Shown one piece after another: positions 17,702 to 25,390 of a stretch of DNA of 64,000 nucleotides. The first letter of the stretch is position 1. Each line of letters begins with the position of its first letter. The notes beneath the pieces were generated by a model. That model was not told the origin of the DNA. It saw only the letters and a list, made by a program, of their open reading frames with translations, and made no database searches. This DNA is from Solirubrobacteraceae bacterium (GTDB taxonomy: Bacteria > Actinomycetota > Thermoleophilia > Solirubrobacterales > Solirubrobacteraceae), in contig JAGIBJ010000051.1 in assembly GCA_017744415.1 (NCBI GenBank), forward strand, positions 1 through 64,000. The letters run 5' to 3'. Made by a program: the position numbers and the translations under genes.

Positions 17702-18291
17702 CGTGCCTCCATGGGTGTCGTGGTGGCGGCGGGCAGGTCTGGGTCGGGGGCGGCGGCCTCCGGAAGGACTTCGCGCAGGCGGCGCCGGGCGCGGTGCAGC
17801 CGCACGCGCGCCGTCACGGGCCGGATGCCAAGCACGTCGGCGGCGTCGGCGAGGCTGAGGTCGTCGAGCGCGACGAGCTCGAGCACGGCGCGCTCGCCCT
17901 CCGGCAGTGCGGCCATCGCCTCGTGCAGTGCGCGCTGCTGGGCGGCGGCATCGAGGCGGTCGCGGCTGCGCGCGAGATCGTCGTCGTCGAGCAGCTCGCG
18001 GCCGGCGAAGCGCGCGTTGGCGCGCTCCTCCCGGGCGGCGCGGCGGTAGTCCCCGCTCACCACCACCCGCGCGATGCCGTAGAGCCAGGCGGTCGGGTTG
18101 CCGCGGGCGGGGTCGAACGCGTTGGCCGACTCGATCGCCGCGAGGAAGATCTCGGCGGTGAGGTCGGCGGCGCGGTGCGGATCGTTCACGCGCCGGGCCA
18201 CGAACCGCTGGATCAGCTCGACGTGCTCGCGGTAGAACGCGTCGAAGGCCTCCGGGTCGTGGCCGATGCGCCCTGGGTCGTAGCGTGCCAT
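17698..18291 (-). CDS. ECF-family RNA polymerase sigma factor
   Basis: The 197-residue protein shows sigma region 2 (AFDAFYREHVELIQRFVARRV ... DLTAEIFLAAIESANAFDPARGNPTAWLYGIARVV, residues ~15-78) and region 4 (LPEGERAVLELVALDDLSLADAADVLGIRPVTARVRLHRARRRLRE, ~128-173). The short linker between them is the group 4 (ECF) pattern. It has a ~24-residue Pro/Ala tail. It should direct RNA polymerase to a stress or envelope regulon and be held by the membrane protein encoded immediately downstream. AAGAGG precedes the ATG closely. No obvious second copy of its own promoter was found for autoregulation. Confidence 0.93.
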   Translation of the reverse strand: MARYDPGRIGHDPEAFDAFYREHVELIQRFVARRVNDPHRAADLTAEIFLAAIESANAFDPARGNPTAWLYGIARVVVSGDYRRAAREERANARFAGRELLDDDDLARSRDRLDAAAQQRALHEAMAALPEGERAVLELVALDDLSLADAADVLGIRPVTARVRLHRARRRLREVLPEAAAPDPDLPAATTTPMEAR

Positions 18292-18337
18292 GCCTCTTCT
18301 TGGCCTCCGGCGGCCTGCGCGTTACATCCGCCGCGAA

Positions 18338-18649
18338 TCAGTCGAGTTCGCCGGGCGGCAGCGGGAACCGCGCATCGGCGAGATCGACCTTGCTGCCCCG
18401 CAGCGGCACGAGCTCCTCGCGCAGCAGCGCCAGCTGCCGCTCGCCCTGGGTCACGCTGCCGTCGGCGCGCACCACGCGCCACCAGGGGACGGTGAGATCG
18501 TCGCAGTCGCGGAGCACCTTGCCGACGAGCCGCGGCGTGCGCGGGGCGATGTCGCCGTAGGTGCGCACGAACCCCTCCGGGATCGCGCGGATGATCGCCA
18601 GGATGCGTGCGTCGCGCTCAACAGGGGTTTGGGCCACGCGCCGCATCAT
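18338..18649 (-). CDS. Alkyltransferase-like protein (MGMT family, no active-site Cys)
   Basis: The 103-residue DNA-binding protein has the O6-alkylguanine-DNA methyltransferase fold core: IRAIPEGFVRTYGDIAPR, then PRLVGKVLRDCDDLTVPWWRVVRADG. The catalytic PCHR box is PWWR, so it cannot transfer alkyl groups and should act like YbaZ/Atl1, flipping bulky O6-alkylguanines and flagging them for nucleotide-excision repair. The usual box in that group is PWHR; the second Trp is unusual. Its start codon lies only 20 bp from that of the divergent methyltransferase, so the two share one compact promoter region. A start at either of the two adjacent Met codons is possible. Confidence 0.88.
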   Translation of the reverse strand: MMRRVAQTPVERDARILAIIRAIPEGFVRTYGDIAPRTPRLVGKVLRDCDDLTVPWWRVVRADGSVTQGERQLALLREELVPLRGSKVDLADARFPLPPGELD

Positions 18650-18669
18650 GACGCGATAGAACCGTCCCT

Positions 18670-19515
18670 ATGGCCAGCGATGCACTCGACTGGGGCGACG
18701 GCACCTACGAGCTCTTCTCCCCCGCCCTCCGGCCCGCCGCGGAGCGTCTGCTCGAGCAGGCAGCGCCACAGCCGGGCGAGCGCGCGATCGACCTCGGATC
18801 CGGCGACGGCAACGCCACGCTGCCGCTCGCGCGCAGCGGCGCGACGGTGACGGCCGTCGAGCCGGCCCCGCGCCTGTTGGGCGTCACGGCGCAGCGCCTC
18901 GCTGTTGCCGGGTTCTCCGACGCGACGACCATCGAGGCCCCGGCGGAGGCGCTGCCGCTGCCGGACGGCTCCGCCGACCTGATCGTCTCGAACTTCGCCG
19001 TGATCTTCAGCGAGGAGCCCGAGCAAGCGGCCCGCGAGGTGCTGCGCGTGCTCGCGCCCGGCGGGCGCTTCCTCTACACGGCGTGGCGCACGGCGGGACC
19101 GCTCGCCGAGGTGTCGATGGCCATGCGCCGCGCCGTCGCCGAGGCCCCGGCTAACCCCGCCGGCGACGACGATGGCGGCTTCGGCCGCGGCATCCCCGAC
19201 GAGTCGCCCGGCGGCGAAGCCCCGCCGCGCTGGGACGAGCCCGACTTCCTCGCCGCGCTCGTACCGGGCGGCGCTGCGGCGATCACGTCGTCGGAGGAGT
19301 TCGTCGACTTCACCGCCTCCTCGCCGGATGCCTGGGTCGACGCGATGTTCGCCGACCAGCCGGCCTGGCGCGCGGCGAAGCGCGCCGTCGACCCCGAACG
19401 CTGGCCGGAGACCGAGGCGGAGATCCGCGAGATTCTGCGATCAGGGTCGCTCGAGCCCGACCGGCTCGTGCTGCGCTCGCCGTACGTGCTCGTCGAAGTC
19501 CAGCCGCACGCCTGA
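18670..19515 (+). CDS. Class I SAM-dependent methyltransferase
   Basis: The 281-residue protein has the Rossmann methyltransferase motifs: motif I AIDLGSGDGNATLPLARSG (~38-56), acidic loop TAVEPAPRLLG (~60), motif II region EALPLPDGSADLIVSNFAVIF (~95-116) and VLRVLAPGGRFLYTAW (~128-143). This is the UbiE/Methyltransf_11 type that acts on small molecules. The second half carries an acidic loop (DDDGGFGRGIPDESPGGEAPPRWDEP) likely to cover the substrate pocket. Substrate is unknown. It is divergent from the alkyltransferase-like gene and converges with the aldehyde dehydrogenase gene. Confidence 0.88.
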   Translation: MASDALDWGDGTYELFSPALRPAAERLLEQAAPQPGERAIDLGSGDGNATLPLARSGATVTAVEPAPRLLGVTAQRLAVAGFSDATTIEAPAEALPLPDGSADLIVSNFAVIFSEEPEQAAREVLRVLAPGGRFLYTAWRTAGPLAEVSMAMRRAVAEAPANPAGDDDGGFGRGIPDESPGGEAPPRWDEPDFLAALVPGGAAAITSSEEFVDFTASSPDAWVDAMFADQPAWRAAKRAVDPERWPETEAEIREILRSGSLEPDRLVLRSPYVLVEVQPHA

Positions 19516-19536
19516 GGCGCGCCCGCCCGTGCTGGC

Positions 19537-21249
19537 CTAGCCGCGCAGCGCCGACGCGAACACGCCGAGCAGCTTGCCGACGGTCGGATCCGCCGCGTGG
19601 TGGCTGATCCGCTCGGCCGAGACGGCGCTCGTCTTGTTGGTGACGAACCACGGCGGCGTCGGCGACTGCCGGAACGGCGCGGTGACCACCGACTTCTGCA
19701 CGCGACCGAGGAGGTAGGCGTTGTGGACGATGCCGGTGCCGCTCTGGATGTCGGTGAGCGTCGCGCCCGGGTAGCCACCCCAGCTACAGCGGGGCAGGAG
19801 GAAGGCGACGGCCGCCCAGGCGTTCACGCACACGGCGCCGTAGCGCAGCCCCGCGATCAGCCCGTCGAGGCCGGCCGCGTGCGCCTTCGCCGTCTTCGGG
19901 TCGACGATCACGCTCGCGCCGAGCGTGCCGGCGAGGCGGTCGTTGGCGAATTCGGTCGCGGCGCGCAGGAACGCGTCGGTGTCGCCCGGCAGCCGGACGA
20001 TCCCGAGGAACCCACCGAACGCTTCGATCGTGAATGCGGGCTCGTCCTTGGTCGCGTCGAGCTCGGCGACGAGCAGCGCCGGGTCGCCGCGTCCGATCAC
20101 CTCGCACCCAGGCGCCGCGGCGAGCATCGAGGCGTGGCGGCTCTCGGCGCCGGGGTAGTACTCGTCGCGCACGGCCAGGCGCCGCAGCGCGGCCTCGAGG
20201 TGATGGGTGAACGCCTCGGCCTGGTCCCAGTCGGCGGGCATCACCACGATCTGCGTCGCGATGCAGTTGTGGCCCGAGTTCATGAGCTTCTGCGTGGCGA
20301 TGTGATCGGCCTGGAAGCGAAGGTCGCGAGCGCTCCACTTGCCCGGGACGACGATCACCGGGGTCACGCCGCCGAGTTCCGCCGTCACCGGTTTGTCGAG
20401 GCGCGACGTGCCGGCCGCGCGGCGCTCCGCGGCCTCCTGGCCCGAGCCGAAGACGATGGCGTCGTGCGTGGCGCCGCTTCCGGTGACGTGCACGGCGCGT
20501 ACCTTCGGGTGCGTCACGAGCTGCTCGCCGATCGTCGCGTCGCCCTGCACGATCCGCACCCAATCGCGGTCGATGAACTCGCCGAAGATGTGCTCGAGCT
20601 GCGGCTGGAGGTAGCCGTTCACCGGGCTGAGCTTGGTGACGACCGTGAAGCCCTCGGCGAAGAGCGCGTAGATCACGTCGAGCGGCGTGATCGATGCGAT
20701 GTTGCCGGCGCCCATCACCGCGCAGACACCGCGGTCGGCCGGCCCGTCGCCGGCGTAGAGCTGGGCCACGGTGCCGGCGAGCTCGTTGCGGGAGACGGCC
20801 GGATCGATCCACACCTGCGCGTGGAAGCGCTGCAGGAGCAGCCGCTCGGTGAGGCTCGTGGGGTAGGCGTCGACGAGCAGCTGGCCGTCGGGGCGTTCAT
20901 GCACGGCCGAGTCGGGGAACGGCAGCCCGCCGCCCGCGATCGCGCGCAGCGTCTCGGCGTAGGCGGTCGCGCCCGCGATGAGCGCCCACGGGCCACCCAT
21001 CCACTCCTCGCTGATCAGCGGCGAGCCCTCCGGCAGGCCCTTGCCCCGCACGCCGGCCTGCGCCCACGCGCCCGACACCTCGTCGGTGCGCGCCACGAGC
21101 CGGTCGAGCATCGCCGCGCGCTCGAGCAACGGCACGGCGGCCCAGCTCTCCGCCGCTGCGGCGGCTGCGTTGACGACGGCGTCGATGTCGGCGGTCTCGG
21201 CGACGGCGGCAGCCGTCGAGGAGGGGGCGGTTCCAGTCGGCGAGGCCAT
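19537..21249 (-). CDS. Aldehyde dehydrogenase family protein
   Basis: The 570-residue protein oxidises an aldehyde with NAD(P). It has VMGAGNIASITPLDVIYALFAEGFTVVTKLSPVN (cofactor region ~180-212), the general-base Glu in TAELGGVTPVIVVPG (~290), and the catalytic Cys in MNSGHNCIATQIVV (~328). GLRYGAVCVNAWAAVAF lies near the C-terminus. It is longer than common ALDHs (~480-500), with extended N- and C-terminal parts, and lacks the usual FGQ-type GQxC signature (here SGHNC). This places it in a divergent actinobacterial subgroup. A TAAGGT hexamer lies 7 nt before the ATG, suggesting a leaderless transcript. Substrate unknown. Confidence 0.87.
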   Translation of the reverse strand: MASPTGTAPSSTAAAVAETADIDAVVNAAAAAAESWAAVPLLERAAMLDRLVARTDEVSGAWAQAGVRGKGLPEGSPLISEEWMGGPWALIAGATAYAETLRAIAGGGLPFPDSAVHERPDGQLLVDAYPTSLTERLLLQRFHAQVWIDPAVSRNELAGTVAQLYAGDGPADRGVCAVMGAGNIASITPLDVIYALFAEGFTVVTKLSPVNGYLQPQLEHIFGEFIDRDWVRIVQGDATIGEQLVTHPKVRAVHVTGSGATHDAIVFGSGQEAAERRAAGTSRLDKPVTAELGGVTPVIVVPGKWSARDLRFQADHIATQKLMNSGHNCIATQIVVMPADWDQAEAFTHHLEAALRRLAVRDEYYPGAESRHASMLAAAPGCEVIGRGDPALLVAELDATKDEPAFTIEAFGGFLGIVRLPGDTDAFLRAATEFANDRLAGTLGASVIVDPKTAKAHAAGLDGLIAGLRYGAVCVNAWAAVAFLLPRCSWGGYPGATLTDIQSGTGIVHNAYLLGRVQKSVVTAPFRQSPTPPWFVTNKTSAVSAERISHHAADPTVGKLLGVFASALRG

Positions 21250-21327
21250 GCTCCCGACCTTAATGCGCGTGCGACCGCTCGTCGGCGGATTGTCGTGCCG
21301 CCGTCCGGTCCGAGGCGTTTCCGGCGC

Positions 21328-21999
21328 TCAGTCGAGCGTGTCGTGCATGTCGGCAAGCCCCGGGATCGCATCCTCGATCCGCGCCGGACCGGCCACCACT
21401 TCGAAGGTGCGGCCCGCCGCCGACTCGTTGTCGAGTACCGCCACGAGCACGTCGGCGACATCGGCCCGGGAGATGTCGCCGCGGTCGACGTGACGGCCCA
21501 CTTGCACCCGACCGGTCGGCGGATCGTCGGTGAGGCGCCCCGGCCGCACGATCGTGTGACCGACACCGGCGCCGCGCACGTGCACGTCGGCTTTCGCCTT
21601 GGCCTGGAGGTAGACGGAGAAGGTGCTGTCGTCCTGTGGCGGATCGTCGGTGCCCATGGCGCTGATGACGATCACGCGCGGCACGTCGACGCGCCCGGCC
21701 GCCGTCACGGTATGCACGGCGCCCTGATAGTCGACGGTCCACTTGCGTTCGCTGCTACTCCCTGGCCCGGCCCCGGCGGCGAAGACGAGCGCGTCGGCGC
21801 CGTGCGAGGCATGAGCCAGGTCGTCCTCAGCCGAGTCGGCCTCGAGATCGATCAGCACCGGCTGGATGCCCGCCTCCTGGAGAGCCTCGGCGTACTCGGC
21901 CGACCGCACCACGCCGCGGACCTCATCACCACGCGCAACGAGCCGCTCACCGAGCAGTCGCGCGATCTGGCCGTTGGCCCCGACGATGACGACGTCCAT
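21328..21999 (-). CDS. NAD(P)-binding atypical short-chain reductase (NmrA/YwnB-like)
   Basis: The 223-residue Rossmann protein has VVIVGANGQIARLLGERLVARGDEVRGVVR (GxxGxxA cofactor loop, residues 4-33), DALVFAAGAGPGSSSE (~70), PRVIVISAMGTDD (~105) and TIVRPGRLTDDPPTG (~140). It lacks the YxxxK catalytic pair of classical SDRs: the corresponding block is VYLQAKAKAD. This is typical of NmrA-like sugar-epimerase relatives that sense or use NAD(P)H. ATG 21999 is chosen because TAGGGT lies 8 nt upstream; GTG 22005 would overlap that spacer. Divergent from msrB with 70 bp between starts. Confidence 0.85.
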   Translation of the reverse strand: MDVVIVGANGQIARLLGERLVARGDEVRGVVRSAEYAEALQEAGIQPVLIDLEADSAEDDLAHASHGADALVFAAGAGPGSSSERKWTVDYQGAVHTVTAAGRVDVPRVIVISAMGTDDPPQDDSTFSVYLQAKAKADVHVRGAGVGHTIVRPGRLTDDPPTGRVQVGRHVDRGDISRADVADVLVAVLDNESAAGRTFEVVAGPARIEDAIPGLADMHDTLD

Positions 22000-22069
22000 G
22001 GTCACCCACCCTAGGCGCTCACCGGCGGGCGTTCACGGGCGCGTCACGGCTTGGTCCTACATTGGAGTC

Positions 22070-22534
22070 ATGGAGAAGATCGAGCTCACCGAGGAGCAGT
22101 GGCGCGAGCGGCTCACGCCCGAGCAGTACCAGGTGCTCCGCCAAGCAGGCACGGAGCGGCCGTTCACCGGCGAGCTGCTGAGCGTGAAGGACGACGGCAC
22201 CTTCACCTGCGCCGCGTGTGGGCTCGAGCTCTTTGATTCGTCGACGAAGTACGAGTCGGGTTCCGGCTGGCCCAGCTTCTGGGCGGCGCTCGGCGAGGAT
22301 CGCGTGAAGCTCGTCAAGGACCGGTCGCACTTCATGGTGCGCACGGAGGTGCGCTGCGCCCGCTGCGACTCCCACCTCGGGCACGTGTTCGACGACGGCC
22401 CCCAGCCGACCGGCGAGCGCTACTGCATGAACTCCCTCGCACTCGGCTTCGAGCCGGCGGCGGCCGGCGCGGGCGACGGAACGACGCCGGTGCTGGAGCA
22501 TCTGCGCGACGAGTCCGGCCCGAACTGCGGCTAG
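22070..22534 (+). CDS. msrB: Peptide-methionine (R)-S-oxide reductase
   Basis: The 154-residue enzyme reduces methionine-R-sulfoxide in proteins. Structural zinc ligands are two CxxC pairs, Cys47/Cys50 (CAAC) and Cys96/Cys99 (CARC). The catalytic Cys119 is in GERYCMNSLAL. The substrate pocket shows SGSGWPSFW (63-71) and the DSHLGHVFDDGP block (100-111). TACATT ends 6 nt before the ATG, indicating a leaderless mRNA. The stop codon TAG shares the palindrome CTAG with the stop of the convergent hybrid kinase, a 4-nt tail-to-tail overlap. About 20 residues at the C-terminus extend beyond the minimal MsrB. Confidence 0.97.
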   Translation: MEKIELTEEQWRERLTPEQYQVLRQAGTERPFTGELLSVKDDGTFTCAACGLELFDSSTKYESGSGWPSFWAALGEDRVKLVKDRSHFMVRTEVRCARCDSHLGHVFDDGPQPTGERYCMNSLALGFEPAAAGAGDGTTPVLEHLRDESGPNCG

Positions 22535-24675
22535 GCGGGTCGACCGGCGGCGTCGATCGTCGTCCGCACCTGGCGCAGAAGGTCTTCGGCGACGTACGGC
22601 TTCTGCACGAACGCCGCTCCCTGCTGCTCGATGCCGTGACGCGCGACGATGTCCGCCGGGTAGCCCGACGTGAAGAGGACGGCGATATCGGGGCGAGTAC
22701 GCGCAAGGCGTTCCACCAGTTCGCCGCCGCTCATCCGCGGCATCACGACATCGGTGAGGACGAGATCGATTCGTCCGTCGTGCGCGTCGGCGACTTCCAG
22801 CGCGGCGACGCCGTCCGCCGCCGACAGCACCCGATACCCGGCCCGGGCAAGCATCTGGCCGACGATCGGGCGCAGCATCTCGGCGTCTTCGACGACCAGC
22901 ACCGTCTCTCCGGGGTTCGCGCCGAGCTCGTTCCCTGTGCGACGTGTTCCGTCTTCTTCTGCGCGTTCGGCCTGACCCGGCACTTGGGGCAGACACAGCC
23001 GGAACGTCGTTCCTATTCCGAGCTCACTTTCGACCTCCACCGTCCCACCGGCACGCTCCACGATCGCGCGGACCGTCGCGAGCCCGAGCCCCGTGCCGAG
23101 CGCCTTGGTCGTGAAGAACGGCTCGAAGACCTGGCGCAAGCGCTCCTCGTCCATCCCCACGCCCGAGTCCTGGACCTCCAGGATGGCGAGTCCGCAATCG
23201 CCCCGCACCGCATTGTGCGACCCCCGCGGGGTGGTGGCCGTCCTGATTTGCAGCGCGCCACCACCAGGCATGGCATCGCGGGCGTTCGCCGTGAGATTGA
23301 GCAGCGCCTGCTGAAACTCTCCCCGATCGATCAGCACTGAGGTACCGGCGGCGTCGAGCGCTCGGTGCACCCGTACCGAAGCGCCTACGAGCCGGTCGAC
23401 GAGCGGCGCGCTCTCCTGCACGAGGTCGTCGAGCGAGAAGCGCTTCGGGCGGATGACTTGGCGGCGCCCGAGTGACAGGAGCTGAGCCGTCAAGCCGGCC
23501 GCGCTCTCCGCAGCGAGGTCGATCGTCTCGACACGTCTGCGGTGCTCGTCGGTGAGCGCGTCGTCGAGGAGGATCCGTGACACGTTCCGGATGACGGTCA
23601 GGGTGTTGTTGAAGTCGTGGGCGACGCTTCCTGCCAGCGTTCCGATCGCGTCCATCTTCGCGGCTCGACGCAGTTGCTCCTCAAACGCAACTCGCGCCTG
23701 CTCGTGACGCTCGCGGTCGTCGGCGTCGATGAGGCGGTCGAGCGCCAACGACACGATCGGCATGATCTCCGCCAGCGCGCCCACGATCTCGGGCGTGAAC
23801 ACGTTGGCGCGATCCGCGTAGACCGACAAGGTCGCTGCCACACGCCCGCGCTCGTGGAACGCGAACGCGGCCGCCGAGCGCGGGCACCGGGCAGCGTCGT
23901 CGGCGTGGAACGGCGGACTGCGAAACGTCGCGGCGAAGTCGTTGACGATCTGAGGGTTCCCGGTGAGGGCCGCCTGCCCGGTCGGGCCGTGCGAGCGTGG
24001 ATCGGCAGGGTCGGTGCTGATGGTGAGCCCGGCGACGAAATCAGCCTCTGGCCCCGCTGATGCGGCGTTGACGATCGTGTCGCCGGAGGGCACACCCACC
24101 CACGCGCTCGAGAAGCCGCCGACGGAGACGGCGAACTGGCAGACCTTCTCGAACAGCTCTTGACGCGTTGCGCAGACGACGGCCGCCTCAGCTGCCCGAG
24201 TCAGCATCTCGCGAAGCTTGGCCAGCGCCTGGAGCTGCTCCTCGGCGCGACGACGCATCGGCTCGTCGGAGTACACGCAGGCCATTCCCGCGACGCGCCC
24301 GGACGCGTCCCGGAATGGCGTGAGGTGGAGCGCGACCATCGGCCCATCAGCATCATCCGGCTCGGCGCGGAGCACCTCGCCGGCGATCGTCTCGCCTTCG
24401 AGGGCGCGCCGATGCAGTTCGGCCGCGCGTTCCACGAGCGCGGCCGGCGTGAAGTCCCCAACGGCTCGGCCGATGATCGCCTCGACGGGAACGCCAGCGA
24501 GACGCGCGAACCGCTCGTTGGCCGCTACGCATCGACGATCGCGATCGACGATCACCGCAGCGCACGGCGAGGCATCGATCAGCGCGAGTGCGGCAGGCTC
24601 GACGTGTGGTTGCTCGTGGCTGTCGGCCACGTACACCGTCGCCGAACCATACGTCCCGTTCTGCGTCGCCGACAT
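22531..24675 (-). CDS. Hybrid sensor histidine kinase B (PAS-GAF-HisKA-HATPase-REC)
   Basis: The 714-residue soluble kinase contains a PAS-like domain (~25-155, VIVDRDRRCVAANERFARLAGV), a GAF domain (~175-325, with VNDFAATFRSPPF), a phosphoacceptor helix with VAHDFNNTLTVIRN (His near 352) and ATPase boxes NLTANARDAM, DSGVGMD, FFTTK and GTGLGLATV. A C-terminal receiver (~595-710) has VLVVEDAEMLRP, the phospho-Asp in LVLTDVVMP (~642) and VQKPY. No membrane segment is seen, so it senses a cytoplasmic signal. Start at ATG 24675 is 6 nt after TACCGT; a longer frame upstream overlaps the neighbour. It is clearly paralogous to the kinase at 25387-27534 over its full length. Confidence 0.92.
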   Translation of the reverse strand: MSATQNGTYGSATVYVADSHEQPHVEPAALALIDASPCAAVIVDRDRRCVAANERFARLAGVPVEAIIGRAVGDFTPAALVERAAELHRRALEGETIAGEVLRAEPDDADGPMVALHLTPFRDASGRVAGMACVYSDEPMRRRAEEQLQALAKLREMLTRAAEAAVVCATRQELFEKVCQFAVSVGGFSSAWVGVPSGDTIVNAASAGPEADFVAGLTISTDPADPRSHGPTGQAALTGNPQIVNDFAATFRSPPFHADDAARCPRSAAAFAFHERGRVAATLSVYADRANVFTPEIVGALAEIMPIVSLALDRLIDADDRERHEQARVAFEEQLRRAAKMDAIGTLAGSVAHDFNNTLTVIRNVSRILLDDALTDEHRRRVETIDLAAESAAGLTAQLLSLGRRQVIRPKRFSLDDLVQESAPLVDRLVGASVRVHRALDAAGTSVLIDRGEFQQALLNLTANARDAMPGGGALQIRTATTPRGSHNAVRGDCGLAILEVQDSGVGMDEERLRQVFEPFFTTKALGTGLGLATVRAIVERAGGTVEVESELGIGTTFRLCLPQVPGQAERAEEDGTRRTGNELGANPGETVLVVEDAEMLRPIVGQMLARAGYRVLSAADGVAALEVADAHDGRIDLVLTDVVMPRMSGGELVERLARTRPDIAVLFTSGYPADIVARHGIEQQGAAFVQKPYVAEDLLRQVRTTIDAAGRPA

Positions 24676-24760
24676 CGGCCGACGGTAGCCCGCCGCGATC
24701 GGCAAACCGTCCGTGATTCCCCGCAGATCTGACTCGCTGGTGGGCGGGGCGCCGATTCGA

Positions 24761-25390
24761 TCAGGCGATCGGAGGCCGATGGTTCCAGGGCACGTGCACG
24801 CTGAACCGCGCGGTTCCCGGCGACGACGGATCGGGAATGATGCTGCCGCCCAAGATCGACACCAGTCGCACGGCGCCGTCGGGTGCTTCACCGGCCTCAA
24901 GTGCACGGTCTTCCGATGACGCCGCGACGTCGAGCCCGAATCCACCGTCCCGCGCATGCAGGCTCACGCTGAACGACGCGTCACCGTAGCGGCGACGGAG
25001 CACGCGGACGCATTCCTCAGCCGTCCAGCACAGCACCAACGCCACGTGCTCGGGCGGATGGTGGGCGCTCCCATCGATCACCTCGACGGGTCCCGCCGCG
25101 CCGAGGCGCTCACGCAGCGACCGTGCGAGTTCTCCGGTCGTCACCACGGGCCGACGAAGCGAATCCATCACGGCGCGGATCTGCAGCGTTGCCATCCTGA
25201 GGGCGTCGCGCAACTCGTCGATCTCCTCGCCGCCGCCGGTGGCCGCCCGGACGAGTTCGGCGCGCAGCGCCGCGACGCTGACGGTTTGGACAGCTTCGTC
25301 GTGCAGGTGCCGCGCGATGAGCTCGCGCTGTGCGGCGACAGCCTCGACGACGCGCGCCGCGTCGACGAGCTGCTCGTGCTCGGGCGTCAC
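24761..25390 (-). CDS. Small NarL-type (HisKA_3-like) kinase with degenerate ATPase domain
   Basis: The 209-residue protein begins with a dimerisation helix, AQRELIARHLHDEAVQTVSVAALRAEL, whose His30 in LHDE matches the HisKA_3 phosphoacceptor. The following half looks like a HATPase fold but lacks recognisable N (NxxxHA) and G1 (DxGxG) boxes. It reads CWTAEECVRVLRRRYGD and later GAVRLVSILGGSIIPD. It may be a histidine phosphotransfer or dimerisation partner rather than an active kinase. Its ATG overlaps the stop of the upstream hybrid kinase as ATGA, so the two are co-translated; kinase B follows after 85 bp. No response regulator of NarL type is nearby. Confidence 0.72.
   Translation of the reverse strand: MTPEHEQLVDAARVVEAVAAQRELIARHLHDEAVQTVSVAALRAELVRAATGGGEEIDELRDALRMATLQIRAVMDSLRRPVVTTGELARSLRERLGAAGPVEVIDGSAHHPPEHVALVLCWTAEECVRVLRRRYGDASFSVSLHARDGGFGLDVAASSEDRALEAGEAPDGAVRLVSILGGSIIPDPSSPGTARFSVHVPWNHRPPIA

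Noticed and set aside
24676-24957. N-terminal extension of hybrid kinase B
   Set aside because: The extra residues are an out-of-frame reading of the small kinase gene; the start at 24675 has the TACCGT hexamer at the standard distance.
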